Source: Glutamicibacter sp002979865 (GTDB taxonomy: Bacteria > Actinomycetota > Actinomycetes > Actinomycetales > Micrococcaceae). Taken from it: DNA of 64,000 nt. Both the position numbers and the translations under genes were made by a program. The stretch spans positions 1,922,001-1,986,000 of the forward strand of contig NZ_CP188297.1 in NCBI RefSeq assembly GCF_050030965.1, in the 5' to 3' direction. Below the pieces are notes generated by a model. That model was not told the DNA's origin. It worked only from the letters and a program-made list of their open reading frames with translations, and did no database searches. Positions 35,138-43,107 of the stretch are shown one piece after another; within the stretch, counting starts at the first letter, position 1; the number at the start of each line of letters is the position of its first letter.

Positions 35138-36202
35138 GTGAGCGAAAATCCACAAATGCGCCTACTTATCGACAACGACACGGGTATCGATGATGCGCTC
35201 GCGTTGGCGTACCTCTGTGCTTGCGAACATATACAGATAGAGGCAATCACCAGTACACCTGGGAACGTTGATGCTGAGCAGGTTACAGCTAATAACGATG
35301 CACTTCTTGCACTCTGTGATCAGCCTGACGTACCAGTACTAATCGGCGCGCGAGAACCTCTAGAGGTTCCGTTGGTCACCACGCCCGAAACTCACGGACC
35401 ACAAGGTGTCGGGTATGCGATGCTATCGACTCCAGGCGTCGCCGCGCATAGTCACGACGCTGTGGATTATTGGATCGAAGCCGCACGAACTAACCCTGGC
35501 GAGCTAACAGTTTTGCTTACTGCACCGCTGACCAACTTTGCCCTCGCGCTACGCCGCGAACCAAAGCTGCCGTGGTTGCTGCGCAAGGTAGTCATCATGG
35601 GTGGAGCTTTCTACTACCAAGGCAACACGACTCCTACCGCGGAGTGGAACACCCACGTGGATCCTCACGCGGCCAAGGAAGTATTTACTGCCTACACAGT
35701 GGCGGCGGAACAAGGGCTGCCTTCTGAGAAGCTTCCTATCGTGTGCTCGCTGGACACCACAGAACGCTTCGAAATGCAGCCGGACTTCCTGACAAAGCTG
35801 TCCACTGAAGCTGGATGCGCCGAGCCCGAATTTGTACTGGCAAGCGACCCCGAAGGAACCTTGAGCACCGCATCCAATCCACTGGTGCGCTATCTCTCAG
35901 ATGCGTTGCGGTTCTACTTCGAGTTCCATCGGCATTACGACCAGGGCTACATTGCCCACGTCCATGACTACTTCGCCGCAGGCGTAGCCGCCGGAACCCT
36001 CGACTATCAAAGTCGACCCGCCACGATTGATGTGGAAACTGAATCCGAGCTTCTCTTCGGAACGACGGTGGCCGATTTCCGAGGGCTGTGGGGCAAGCCA
36101 GCAAATGCGCACGTAGTCACCGGCAACAATCCGGAGGCTGGCTTTGCCGAACTAGTTACACGCTTGGGGAGCTTGGCGCGGAAATTGAACACGGGCTCCT
36201 GA
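35138..36202 (+). CDS. inosine/uridine-preferring nucleoside hydrolase family protein
   Basis: A 354-residue nucleoside hydrolase. The signature DNDTGIDDALALAYL (canonical DTD-x-G-x-DDA; here DND) binds the catalytic calcium with the later N and D residues in WNTHVDPHAAKEVF. It would split ribonucleosides into base and ribose. It starts at GTG 35138 without a clear ribosome site; ATG 35156 is an alternative but removes only six residues. It is followed by an ECF transporter (36322-39279) on the same strand, 120 bp on, so the pair probably takes up and cleaves a nucleoside or nucleoside-like vitamin precursor. Confidence 0.88.
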   Translation: MSENPQMRLLIDNDTGIDDALALAYLCACEHIQIEAITSTPGNVDAEQVTANNDALLALCDQPDVPVLIGAREPLEVPLVTTPETHGPQGVGYAMLSTPGVAAHSHDAVDYWIEAARTNPGELTVLLTAPLTNFALALRREPKLPWLLRKVVIMGGAFYYQGNTTPTAEWNTHVDPHAAKEVFTAYTVAAEQGLPSEKLPIVCSLDTTERFEMQPDFLTKLSTEAGCAEPEFVLASDPEGTLSTASNPLVRYLSDALRFYFEFHRHYDQGYIAHVHDYFAAGVAAGTLDYQSRPATIDVETESELLFGTTVADFRGLWGKPANAHVVTGNNPEAGFAELVTRLGSLARKLNTGS

Positions 36203-36267
36203 ACTCAGCTCAGGCTGAGCTAGAATTATCTACCGGGCCGAGGTGACATTAGGCCCCGCACTCGCAC

Positions 36268-36289
36268 GCACCCAGTAGTACTTGGGTGC
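36268..36289 (+). promoter_or_regulatory. hairpin in the leader of the ECF operon
   Basis: GCACCCA (36268-36274), loop of 8, TGGGTGC (36283-36289). It lies between the nucleoside hydrolase stop and the ECF S start and is not followed by a T-run. It could attenuate, separate or stabilise transcripts. No known riboswitch consensus (TPP, for example) is seen around it. Confidence 0.35.
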
Positions 36290-36321
36290 ACAGCCATACT
36301 CGTACCGAGGAATGCTTTTCT

Positions 36322-37128
36322 ATGTCACCGAATCTGCTTTTGCCCGAAGAAACCAGCTCCCAAGTTCTGCGCCGCAGGCTTTTGGCCAGCGCTGGCGCCC
36401 TGCTCCTGATCGGCACCTACCTGGTCCTAGTCATTACCCAACCCACGGGCATAGCTGAAGGACTGGGACAGGGCGTTGCACTGGTTACCTTCGCCGCCTA
36501 CCTGGCTGCCGCCGTCATGCTTTTGGTCGCGGTGCTTCCGGACTTGCCGGTATCCACTCTCACGCTGATCCCGGTAGCGCTTGCCCTGAACATCATTTTG
36601 GGGCAATTCGTTGGTTCCGTGATGGTCCCGCTCTACCTCGACTCGATTGGCACGGTGCTCGTAGGGTTCTTGGCGGGCCGCCGGGCCGGTGCGGCCACCG
36701 GTGTGCTCAGCACACTGATCTGGTCACTGTTCGCACCCACCGTCTTGCCCTTCGCAGCTGGCGCTGCATTGGTCGGCTTCCTCGCGGGAACCGCCGCTCG
36801 TTTCGGTGCGCTGCGCCGCCCGTATCTTGCCCCAGTGGCCGGTGTGGTGGCAGGTGTTCTTGTCGGCGTGGTTTCAGCTCCGGTGGCGGCCTTCGTTTTC
36901 GGCGGAACGTCGGGTGTCGGCACCGGCGCAGTGGTTGCGGCTTTCCGCTCCATGGGCGACTCGCTGCTTTCGGCCGTGACCAAGCAGGCCTTGATCTCAG
37001 ACCCGGGGGACAAAGCCATCGTCTTCCTCATCGCAGCGCTGCTGGTCTTCGCCTTGCCGAAGCGCTTGAGCGGTTCTTCCGAATTCATCCGCCGCTACAA
37101 GGTGTTGGGCAAGAGCGGAAACAAGTAG
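36322..37128 (+). CDS. ECF transporter S (substrate-binding) component
   Basis: A 268-residue membrane protein with about six hydrophobic segments, the size and pattern of ECF S components. The central ALNIILGQFVGSVMVPLYLD and IGTVLVGFLAGRRAGAATGV fit the family, and a C-terminal soluble tail follows. It would bind the vitamin or nucleoside in the membrane for the T and A components encoded directly after it. I chose the ATG at 36322 (GAGGAA upstream) rather than an earlier in-frame ATG at 36286. Substrate is suggested by the upstream nucleoside hydrolase, not by the sequence itself. Confidence 0.8.
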   Translation: MSPNLLLPEETSSQVLRRRLLASAGALLLIGTYLVLVITQPTGIAEGLGQGVALVTFAAYLAAAVMLLVAVLPDLPVSTLTLIPVALALNIILGQFVGSVMVPLYLDSIGTVLVGFLAGRRAGAATGVLSTLIWSLFAPTVLPFAAGAALVGFLAGTAARFGALRRPYLAPVAGVVAGVLVGVVSAPVAAFVFGGTSGVGTGAVVAAFRSMGDSLLSAVTKQALISDPGDKAIVFLIAALLVFALPKRLSGSSEFIRRYKVLGKSGNK

Positions 37129-37135
37129 GCCACTA

Positions 37136-37894
37136 ATGAAGCGCCGCATCGCTGACTTGCATCCTTTTACCGTGCTTTGCCTAGCCGTGCTCAGCATTTC
37201 GGTAGCCACAGCTGCCAGCCGCTGGTGGCTGAACTGTGCGGTGATAGTGCTTTGTCTGGCCATTGGCGCAGTCGCGGGCAAGGCCCGCAAACTCGCGGCG
37301 CTCAGCGGTGCAATCATGCTCCCTACTCTCCTGTCCTTGCTGATGATCCATGGACTGGCTTCCCGGGATTCTTCCCCGTTGATCGCCGCGTGGGGACCAA
37401 TCACTCTGACGCTTGGGGGAGTGGAAATCGCCACGGCCCTGGCCTTGCGCACCGCCGTGCTGGTGGTGGCTGTTTTGCTCTGCGGTTTGCTGATCGATAA
37501 ACACCAGCTGGTGGCAGCCATCGATTTGTCTCCGGCTCCGCCTCAGGCGGGATACCTGCTGGCATCCACGCTGTTTCTTCTTCCGCAGATGATGGAAAAG
37601 CAGCATGCCATCGGCCAAGCCCAGGCCCTGCGAAAAGCAGGAACCGGCCGTGGCTTGGCCGGGTGGCTGCAACGCTTGAGGCTGCGCGCTGTGCCGCTGG
37701 TGCTTTCTTCGGTGCAAGACGCCCATGACCGTTCGGTGCATCTGGCCGCGCGCGGATTTCCCGCCCGCGGTGAACACAGCAGATTGCGCCAAGTTGCAGA
37801 CTCGCAGATCCAGCGGGGCGTCCGCTGGGTTGCCCTGCTGTGTTCGGTACTGGTGCCGGTAGCGATTCTGGTGCCTCTCGGGGGAGCCTCGTGA
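37136..37894 (+). CDS. ecfT: ECF transporter T (transmembrane coupling) component
   Basis: A 252-residue membrane protein with about five hydrophobic helices. Two cytoplasmic coupling motifs with the A-R-G/A-R-S pattern are present: AQALRKAGTGRG and HLAARGFPARGEHS. These dock on the EcfA ATPase. It starts eight bases after the S gene and overlaps the ATPase gene (TGATG), so all three are one operon. As it lacks a general ATPase pair elsewhere in view, this looks like a dedicated (group I) ECF set. Confidence 0.85.
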   Translation: MKRRIADLHPFTVLCLAVLSISVATAASRWWLNCAVIVLCLAIGAVAGKARKLAALSGAIMLPTLLSLLMIHGLASRDSSPLIAAWGPITLTLGGVEIATALALRTAVLVVAVLLCGLLIDKHQLVAAIDLSPAPPQAGYLLASTLFLLPQMMEKQHAIGQAQALRKAGTGRGLAGWLQRLRLRAVPLVLSSVQDAHDRSVHLAARGFPARGEHSRLRQVADSQIQRGVRWVALLCSVLVPVAILVPLGGAS

Positions 37895-39279
37895 TGGACA
37901 TGGATCACCGTGCACCCGCCGGAAGCACAGCGGCGCTGCACCTCAGGCTGGAAAGCTTCCGCTACTCCGAGGCGCACTCCGAGACCTTGCGCGAGATCGA
38001 GATGGAATTCTCCCCGGGGTCCCTGACTGTCATTGCCGGCGACTCTGGATCCGGGAAGTCCACGCTGGGCGGAGTACTATCTGGCATGCTGCCGCGGCAG
38101 GGAACGGACCATTGCGGGGGAACGGTCATGTTGGCGGGGCAGTGGATCGATTATTCTCCGGAGCATTCGCCGCGAATCGACGTAGCTGGCTGGGCCAGGC
38201 ACGTGGGACTGCTGCCCCAGGATGCTGGCCTCTACCTTTCGAGGATTCGCCAGACGGTTGCAGAAGAGCTGGTCTTCGCCCGGGAGAACGAAGGAATGCC
38301 CCGCGGAGAGATGGGAGAGCTCATCACCGAGCTATCCACGCGGCTGTCCATGGAACATCTGCTGGAATGCGATCCTGCCAAGCTTTCAGGGGGCCAAGAA
38401 CGCCTGGTCGCGTTAGCGGCGTTGTCCGCGGCGAGACCGTCCATCATTGTGCTCGACGAGCCGCTGGCCGGTTTGGATTCCAAGGCAACTAAGGCGGTGA
38501 CCGCGATGATTTCGCGGCTGCGCGCCGAAGGCACCGCACTTGTGGTGCTGAGCCGGACAACTGAAGCATGGGAAGCCGAAGCGGATGCTCTGTGGAACTT
38601 GGCGGACGGAACTTTGCTGCCTGCATCTGATGGCACTGGAACTGCTGCGTTGCCTTCCAAGCGAAGAAGACCATCCATCGCAGCATCAGCAGAGCCCCTG
38701 CTGGCCTTTTCCAGCGTGCAACTCGGATACAAGGGTGCCAGCGCCCCGGTCCTCTCCCACCTTGAGCTCGAAGTCCGTGCAGGAGAATGCGTGGGGCTGG
38801 CCGGCGCCAACGGCACGGGCAAGACCACGCTGCTCAAAGCCGCCGCCGGGCTGATCAAGCCAGCTGCCGGAAAAGTATGGGTGGCAGCTGATGCTGGGAT
38901 GCTCCTGCAGAATCCTTCGGATCAGCTCTTCGAACGTACGGTAGCCCGGGAAGTCGCTTTCGGCCTTCCCAAGAAGAGTAGCCAACGCGCCCGTGTGCCG
39001 TTGGTGCTTGCACAGCTGGGTCTGGAATCCTATGCCGAGACCCACCCTTATGAGCTGCCGGCTTCGGCCCGCCGGCTCGTTGCCTTGGCCACCGTGCTGG
39101 TGCGCGAACCACAGCTGCTCCTCCTTGATGAACCAACTGAGGCGTTGGATTCGGCTGGGCTTCATTGCCTGCACGAGGCAATAGATTCGGTACTCCAGCG
39201 AGGGGGAGCGGTGCTTTTCTCATCCCATGATGAGCGGTTCATGTCGCTCACCGCACACAGGGTGCACCTGCTGTCGTAG
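37894..39279 (+). CDS. ECF transporter fused double ATPase (EcfA1-EcfA2)
   Basis: A 461-residue protein with two ABC ATPase domains. Domain 1 has Walker A GDSGSGKST (49-57), signature LSGGQERLVAL and Walker B IIVLDEPLAGLDS. Domain 2 has Walker A GANGTGKTT (304-312), Walker B LLLLDEPTEALDS, but the signature position reads LPASARRLVAL, so the LSGGQ motif is lost. One of the two composite ATP sites is therefore predicted to be degenerate. Start ATG 37894 (GGGGGAG upstream) overlaps the T gene. It powers nucleoside-type substrate uptake. Confidence 0.9.
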   Translation: MDMDHRAPAGSTAALHLRLESFRYSEAHSETLREIEMEFSPGSLTVIAGDSGSGKSTLGGVLSGMLPRQGTDHCGGTVMLAGQWIDYSPEHSPRIDVAGWARHVGLLPQDAGLYLSRIRQTVAEELVFARENEGMPRGEMGELITELSTRLSMEHLLECDPAKLSGGQERLVALAALSAARPSIIVLDEPLAGLDSKATKAVTAMISRLRAEGTALVVLSRTTEAWEAEADALWNLADGTLLPASDGTGTAALPSKRRRPSIAASAEPLLAFSSVQLGYKGASAPVLSHLELEVRAGECVGLAGANGTGKTTLLKAAAGLIKPAAGKVWVAADAGMLLQNPSDQLFERTVAREVAFGLPKKSSQRARVPLVLAQLGLESYAETHPYELPASARRLVALATVLVREPQLLLLDEPTEALDSAGLHCLHEAIDSVLQRGGAVLFSSHDERFMSLTAHRVHLLS

Positions 39280-39291
39280 CAATTTTTCTGC

Positions 39292-39313
39292 CGCGGGACA
39301 GGCTCCCGCGTTT
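39292..39313 (+). terminator. terminator after the ECF operon
   Basis: CGCGGGA (39292-39298), a 5-base loop, TCCCGCG (39304-39310), then TTT. It begins 13 bases after the ATPase stop. Confidence 0.65.
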
Positions 39314-39727
39314 AGGCCAAGCCTATTTCCGGTGCTTTCCAGAGTGATCAAGTTTCTGCGCCATGCAAGCCGTACGCTGAATTCGCGCCCTTTTGCCCAG
39401 ATGGATTGGCGGTACTCGGCTATCCGAGCAGTCATTCCTGGACCTAGCGAGCGGAGTCTTCATTCCGGCCTTGCAAGGATTTGATCCCCGAACCAAGGCA
39501 AAAGCGCAGTCGTGAGTCAGTTCATCGAGAGAACTGATCCGGCTGCTCCGCTGGCTTCTCCCTGGACCGACTCTTTCTCATGGCGTCACCCGAATTCCTG
39601 CCTTCAATCCCACGCGTACGCGAAGTGACGTGGAGGAATCCGAAGCAGCTGGCTGTAGCTGCGAAGCACGCCTGCCCGCTTGCTTGTCACAATTATCGAT
39701 CCATGTGAAATAGAACTCCTTTACCGC
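39314..39727. other. gene-free spacer
   Basis: About 410 bp; frames such as 39578-39778 on the minus strand have no family and are not believed. Confidence 0.4.
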
Positions 39728-39794
39728 TTGACGGTGTGGCCTTCGACACCCTAGTCTGTGATCACTGAATAAACACATAGTTCATCTAGTGAAC
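39728..39794 (+). promoter_or_regulatory. promoter and operator of the monooxygenase operon
   Basis: A -35 box TTGACG (39728-39733), 18 bp, and TAGTCT (39752-39757) precede the palindrome GTTCATCTAGTGAAC (39780-39794). The operator lies just downstream of the expected start of transcription, a repressor-type placement. The same core, ATCTAGTGAAC, recurs in front of the transporter gene at 45.6 kb. Confidence 0.6.
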
Positions 39795-39812
39795 GCATCG
39801 AAGGGATTCAAC

Positions 39813-41201
39813 ATGACAAAGGAGATGCGCGTTTTCGCGTTCGACTTCAACGGCCCGGCGCATCTTTCCGCTGGCACTTGGCGCCATCCGAAGGATCGGG
39901 GTGGTGAGTACAAGTCGCTCGGCTATTGGGTCGAGTACGCGAAACTCCTCGAAGCTGCCTGCTTTGACGGGATTTTCTTTGCAGACAACGACGGCTACCA
40001 CGAGACCTACAAGGGCTCGGTGAACGATTCCCTGAAGGATGGCGCGCAGATCCCGGCCAATGATCCTTCGTACCTGATTCCGGCCATGGCCGCGGTAACC
40101 AGGAACCTGAGCTTCGGTGTCACTTCCTCCACCGCCTACGATGCCCCGTACAAGCTGGCGCGCAAGTTCTCCACTCTGGATCACCTGACCGATGGTCGGG
40201 TGGGCTGGAACGTAGTCACGTCTTACACCAACAGCGCAGCGCGGAACATCGCCGGGCTCGACGCTGCCGAAGCCCATGACGACCGCTACGCCCGCGCCGA
40301 GGAATTCATCACCGTGGCCATGAAGCTCTGGGAGACTTCGTGGGACGAAGACGCAGTGCTGCGCGATGCCGCGACCTCCACCTACGTGGACCCCAGCCGC
40401 GTGCACAATATCGAGCACCAGGGCGAGCACTTCAGCGTTCCGGGCATCCACCTGTGCGAACCCTCGCCGCAGCGCACCCCGGTGATCTTCCAAGCCGGCG
40501 GATCCCCGCGCGGCGTGGCCCTGGCCGCCAAGACAGCCGAGGCTGTCTTCCTGAACGCGATGACCAAGGAAGCGCTGAAGAAGCAGGTCGACGGGCTGAA
40601 GGCCAAGGCGCTGGAATTCGGGCGCAACCCGGAGAACATCGCCACCTTGCAGATGATCACCGTCATCAGCGCTGCCACCGATGAAGAAGCGCAGGCCAAA
40701 TACGAGGAGTACCTCAAGCTGGTCTCCTACGACGGGGCCATGGCCCGCTACAGCAGCTGGGCGGGGGTGGACTTGTCGGCCTTCGACCCGGATGTCCCGC
40801 TGAAGGAGATCGATACGAACGCCGGGCAGACCATGCTGAACTTCTTCCTGAAGATGGACCCGTCCAAGGACTGGACCACCCGTGACATCGCCGAGTACAT
40901 CGGCATCGGCGGCACCTCGCCGGTCATCGTGGGCGGACCGGAAACCTGCGCGGATGAGCTGATTTCCTGGATGGAGCAGACCGGGGCCAGCGGCTTCAAC
41001 CTGGCCAATGCCGTCAAGTTCCAGGACATCAAGGACTTCGCCGAATTCGTCGTTCCCGAACTGCAGCGCCGAGGCGCCATGCGCACCTCCTTCGCCGGGT
41101 CCACCCTGCGCGAGACGCTCTTCGGAGAAGGCAACGCCCGGCTGCCCCTGGACCACCCAGGCGCAGCACTGAACCAGCAGACCACCGCACAAGCCAGCTA
41201 G
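39813..41201 (+). CDS. LLM-class FMN-dependent monooxygenase (NtaA-like)
   Basis: A 462-residue oxygenase of the NtaA/SnaA/DszA group. Motifs: FDFNGPAHLSAGTWRHP at the start, FDGIFFADNDGYH, LDHLTDGRVGWNVVTSYTNS (characteristic), PVIFQAGGSPRGVALA and GSTLRETLFG near the end. AAGGGA precedes the ATG at 39813; an earlier in-frame GTG (39789) would overlap the operator. It is the first gene of a seven-gene operon and is paired with the flavin reductase that follows. It would oxidise a catabolic substrate with reduced FMN. The neighbours (hydratase, semialdehyde dehydrogenase) suggest ring or chain cleavage, but the compound is unknown. Confidence 0.92.
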   Translation: MTKEMRVFAFDFNGPAHLSAGTWRHPKDRGGEYKSLGYWVEYAKLLEAACFDGIFFADNDGYHETYKGSVNDSLKDGAQIPANDPSYLIPAMAAVTRNLSFGVTSSTAYDAPYKLARKFSTLDHLTDGRVGWNVVTSYTNSAARNIAGLDAAEAHDDRYARAEEFITVAMKLWETSWDEDAVLRDAATSTYVDPSRVHNIEHQGEHFSVPGIHLCEPSPQRTPVIFQAGGSPRGVALAAKTAEAVFLNAMTKEALKKQVDGLKAKALEFGRNPENIATLQMITVISAATDEEAQAKYEEYLKLVSYDGAMARYSSWAGVDLSAFDPDVPLKEIDTNAGQTMLNFFLKMDPSKDWTTRDIAEYIGIGGTSPVIVGGPETCADELISWMEQTGASGFNLANAVKFQDIKDFAEFVVPELQRRGAMRTSFAGSTLRETLFGEGNARLPLDHPGAALNQQTTAQAS

Positions 41202-41210
41202 GAGTTCCCC

Positions 41211-41744
41211 ATGTCCATCATTGTGACCCCGCAGAACACGGGGATTGATCCGGCCGAATACCGCAAGGTCTTCGGCGCCCTGCCCACCGGCGTCACCGCC
41301 ATCACCGGCATGACCGCCGCCGGCAAGCCCATGGGCTTCGTCGTGGGAACCTTCATGTCCCTGTCGCTGGAACCGCCACTGGTCACCTTCTGCGTCGACA
41401 AGGGCTCGAGCACCTGGCCGACCCTGCGCTCCCTGGGCCGCTTCACCGCGAACATCCTGTCCACCGAGCAGCTTCCGGTCAGCCGGGCGCTCTCCCGCAA
41501 GGGCGTGGACAAGTTCGAGGGCATCGACTACGAGATCGGTGCCAACGGCACCCCGCGCATCGCCGGGGCCTCGGCCTGGATCGACTGCGAAGTGCTTTCG
41601 GAAGTCGTTGCCGGAGACCACTACATGATTGTCGGCGGAGTGGAAACCATGGAAGCCACAGAGCGTGAAGCCCTGCTCTTCCGCGGCGGAAAATTCGGAG
41701 ATTTCAACCTTTGGCCGGCACCGGCCCCAACTGCAAAGGCCTAG
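41211..41744 (+). CDS. flavin reductase family protein
   Basis: A 177-residue FMN reductase-like protein. Family patterns are YRKVFGALPTGVTAITGM, FMSLSLEPPLVTFCVDK, FTANILSTEQLPVSRALSRK and DHYMIVGGVE. It starts after AGGAG, ten bases past the monooxygenase stop, and supplies reduced FMN to it. It is related to, but clearly diverged from, the reductase at 1323-1832, whose operon has the opposite gene order relative to length and neighbours. Confidence 0.9.
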   Translation: MSIIVTPQNTGIDPAEYRKVFGALPTGVTAITGMTAAGKPMGFVVGTFMSLSLEPPLVTFCVDKGSSTWPTLRSLGRFTANILSTEQLPVSRALSRKGVDKFEGIDYEIGANGTPRIAGASAWIDCEVLSEVVAGDHYMIVGGVETMEATEREALLFRGGKFGDFNLWPAPAPTAKA

Positions 41745-41748
41745 CATC

Positions 41749-42174
41749 ATGGCATCAATCCTGGAACGCATCACCTCCGCCTGGACCGAGGCGTGGAGCA
41801 AGGGCAATACCGCGGCTTTTGCGGATCTGGTATCCGAAGACTACGTGCGCTACTCCAAGACCGGCGAAGAGCGCATCGATGACCTGTTGAACCAGATCAC
41901 CGAATCCCACCAGGCCTTCAGCGACTTCAACATGGAAATCCTGCGGGCCATCGAGGACGACAACCTGGCAGCAATCCACTGGCGCAGCACCGGGGTGCAC
42001 ACCGGCGAATTCATGGGCGTCCCGCCGACCGGCCGCACGGTGACCGTGACCGGCGCGACCTTCATCAGCCACTGCGATGGCAAGGTCACCGAAGAATCGG
42101 TGGTCTGGGATCCACGCGAAATGCTTTCGGCCATGAGCATCTGGCATCTGGGCGACCAGCGGATCAAGAAGTAG
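41749..42174 (+). CDS. NTF2-like/SnoaL-like protein
   Basis: A 141-residue ester cyclase-like (SnoaL, NTF2 fold) protein: a start helix ITSAWTEAWSKGNTAAFADL, VSEDYVRYS, the conserved AIHWRSTGVHTGEFMGVPPT and GKVTEESVVWD. Such proteins isomerise, hydrolyse or bind small polar metabolites. It begins five bases after the reductase stop. In this operon it probably acts on the oxygenation product. No catalytic residue can be assigned with confidence. Confidence 0.85.
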   Translation: MASILERITSAWTEAWSKGNTAAFADLVSEDYVRYSKTGEERIDDLLNQITESHQAFSDFNMEILRAIEDDNLAAIHWRSTGVHTGEFMGVPPTGRTVTVTGATFISHCDGKVTEESVVWDPREMLSAMSIWHLGDQRIKK

Positions 42175-42257
42175 CAAGCAGCAGCGACGGGGCGGCAGGC
42201 AAGCCGCCGCCCCGTCTGCCCAAGACATTCCGGCGGCCCGCGCCGCCCGAGGTGAGG

Positions 42258-43076
42258 ATGGAGATCCCTTTGCCAATCAACATTACCCAGACTGCCCAGC
42301 GCCTGATTTCCGCCAAGGAATCACGCCAGCCATTGGAAAGCCTGATCGATCATTCCGCAGGCCCCACGGTGGCCGATGCCTTCCGCGTGCAGCAGGAGAT
42401 CATCCGGCTGAATGTCGAAGCGGGAGACAGCATCTCCGGCTTCAAGCTGGGCAACATCGCCAAGGCCATGCAGAGCAAGTTCGGGGTGGATGAACCGGAC
42501 TACGGCTACCTGCTGGCCAGCCAGTTCTACCCGGAGAACCTGCCGATCAGCGCCGCCGACTTCATCGAGCCTTTCATTGAGCTTGAACCTGGCTTCGTGC
42601 TGAAGAAGGACCTGGGCGGCAAGCATGTCACCGCAGCGGATGTCATGGCCGCCACCGACTTCGTGGTGCCCGCACTGGAAATCATCGACTCCCGGATTAA
42701 GGACTGGAAGATTGGCCTGTTCGACACCCTGGCCGATAACGGTTCGGTGGGAGGGGTGATTCTCGGCGGGCAGCCGCGCAAGCTCTCCGAGGTCAATCTC
42801 GCGAACCAGCCCGGTTGCATTGAATTCGACGGCCAAGAAGTGGCCCGCGGGAACACCAACGCCATCCACGGCAATCCGGTATCGGCCATCGCCTGGCTCT
42901 GCCGGCGCATCGCCGAATACGGCATCACCCTGAAGGCCGGACAATTCATCCTGCCCGGCAGTTGCCTGGCTGCCGAGAAGATGGTCCCCGGCACGGCGAT
43001 TACCGGCCGCTTCGAAGGCTGGGGAGAAATCTCCTTCGACTACACGCCCGCACCTAGTGCCGCCACTCATTCCTGA
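42258..43076 (+). CDS. 2-oxopent-4-enoate hydratase-like (MhpD/DmpE family)
   Basis: A 272-residue member of the hydratase/decarboxylase branch of the fumarylacetoacetate hydrolase superfamily. It has ISGFKLGNIAKAMQ, the metal-site pair E-x-E in IELEPGFVL, ALEIIDSRIKDWKIGLFDTL and ADNGSVGGVILG, and NPVSAIAWL. Enzymes of this group add water to 2-hydroxydienoates after ring cleavage, or decarboxylate 4-oxalocrotonate. Start is uncertain: ATG 42258 (GAGGTG upstream) or TTG 42270 (GGAG). It suggests that the pathway goes through an unsaturated 2-oxo acid. Confidence 0.85.
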   Translation: MEIPLPINITQTAQRLISAKESRQPLESLIDHSAGPTVADAFRVQQEIIRLNVEAGDSISGFKLGNIAKAMQSKFGVDEPDYGYLLASQFYPENLPISAADFIEPFIELEPGFVLKKDLGGKHVTAADVMAATDFVVPALEIIDSRIKDWKIGLFDTLADNGSVGGVILGGQPRKLSEVNLANQPGCIEFDGQEVARGNTNAIHGNPVSAIAWLCRRIAEYGITLKAGQFILPGSCLAAEKMVPGTAITGRFEGWGEISFDYTPAPSAATHS

Positions 43077-43107
43077 ACCGATACACAGAGCAGAAAAGAG
43101 CTTGAAA

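Noticed and set aside
36203..36321. TPP or other riboswitch before the ECF operon
   Set aside because: Only a 7-bp hairpin is seen; no conserved riboswitch core sequence recognised.
39786..41807. 673-codon minus-strand frame opposite the monooxygenase pair
   Set aside because: Antisense shadow caused by high-GC codon bias; glycine/histidine-rich with no domains.
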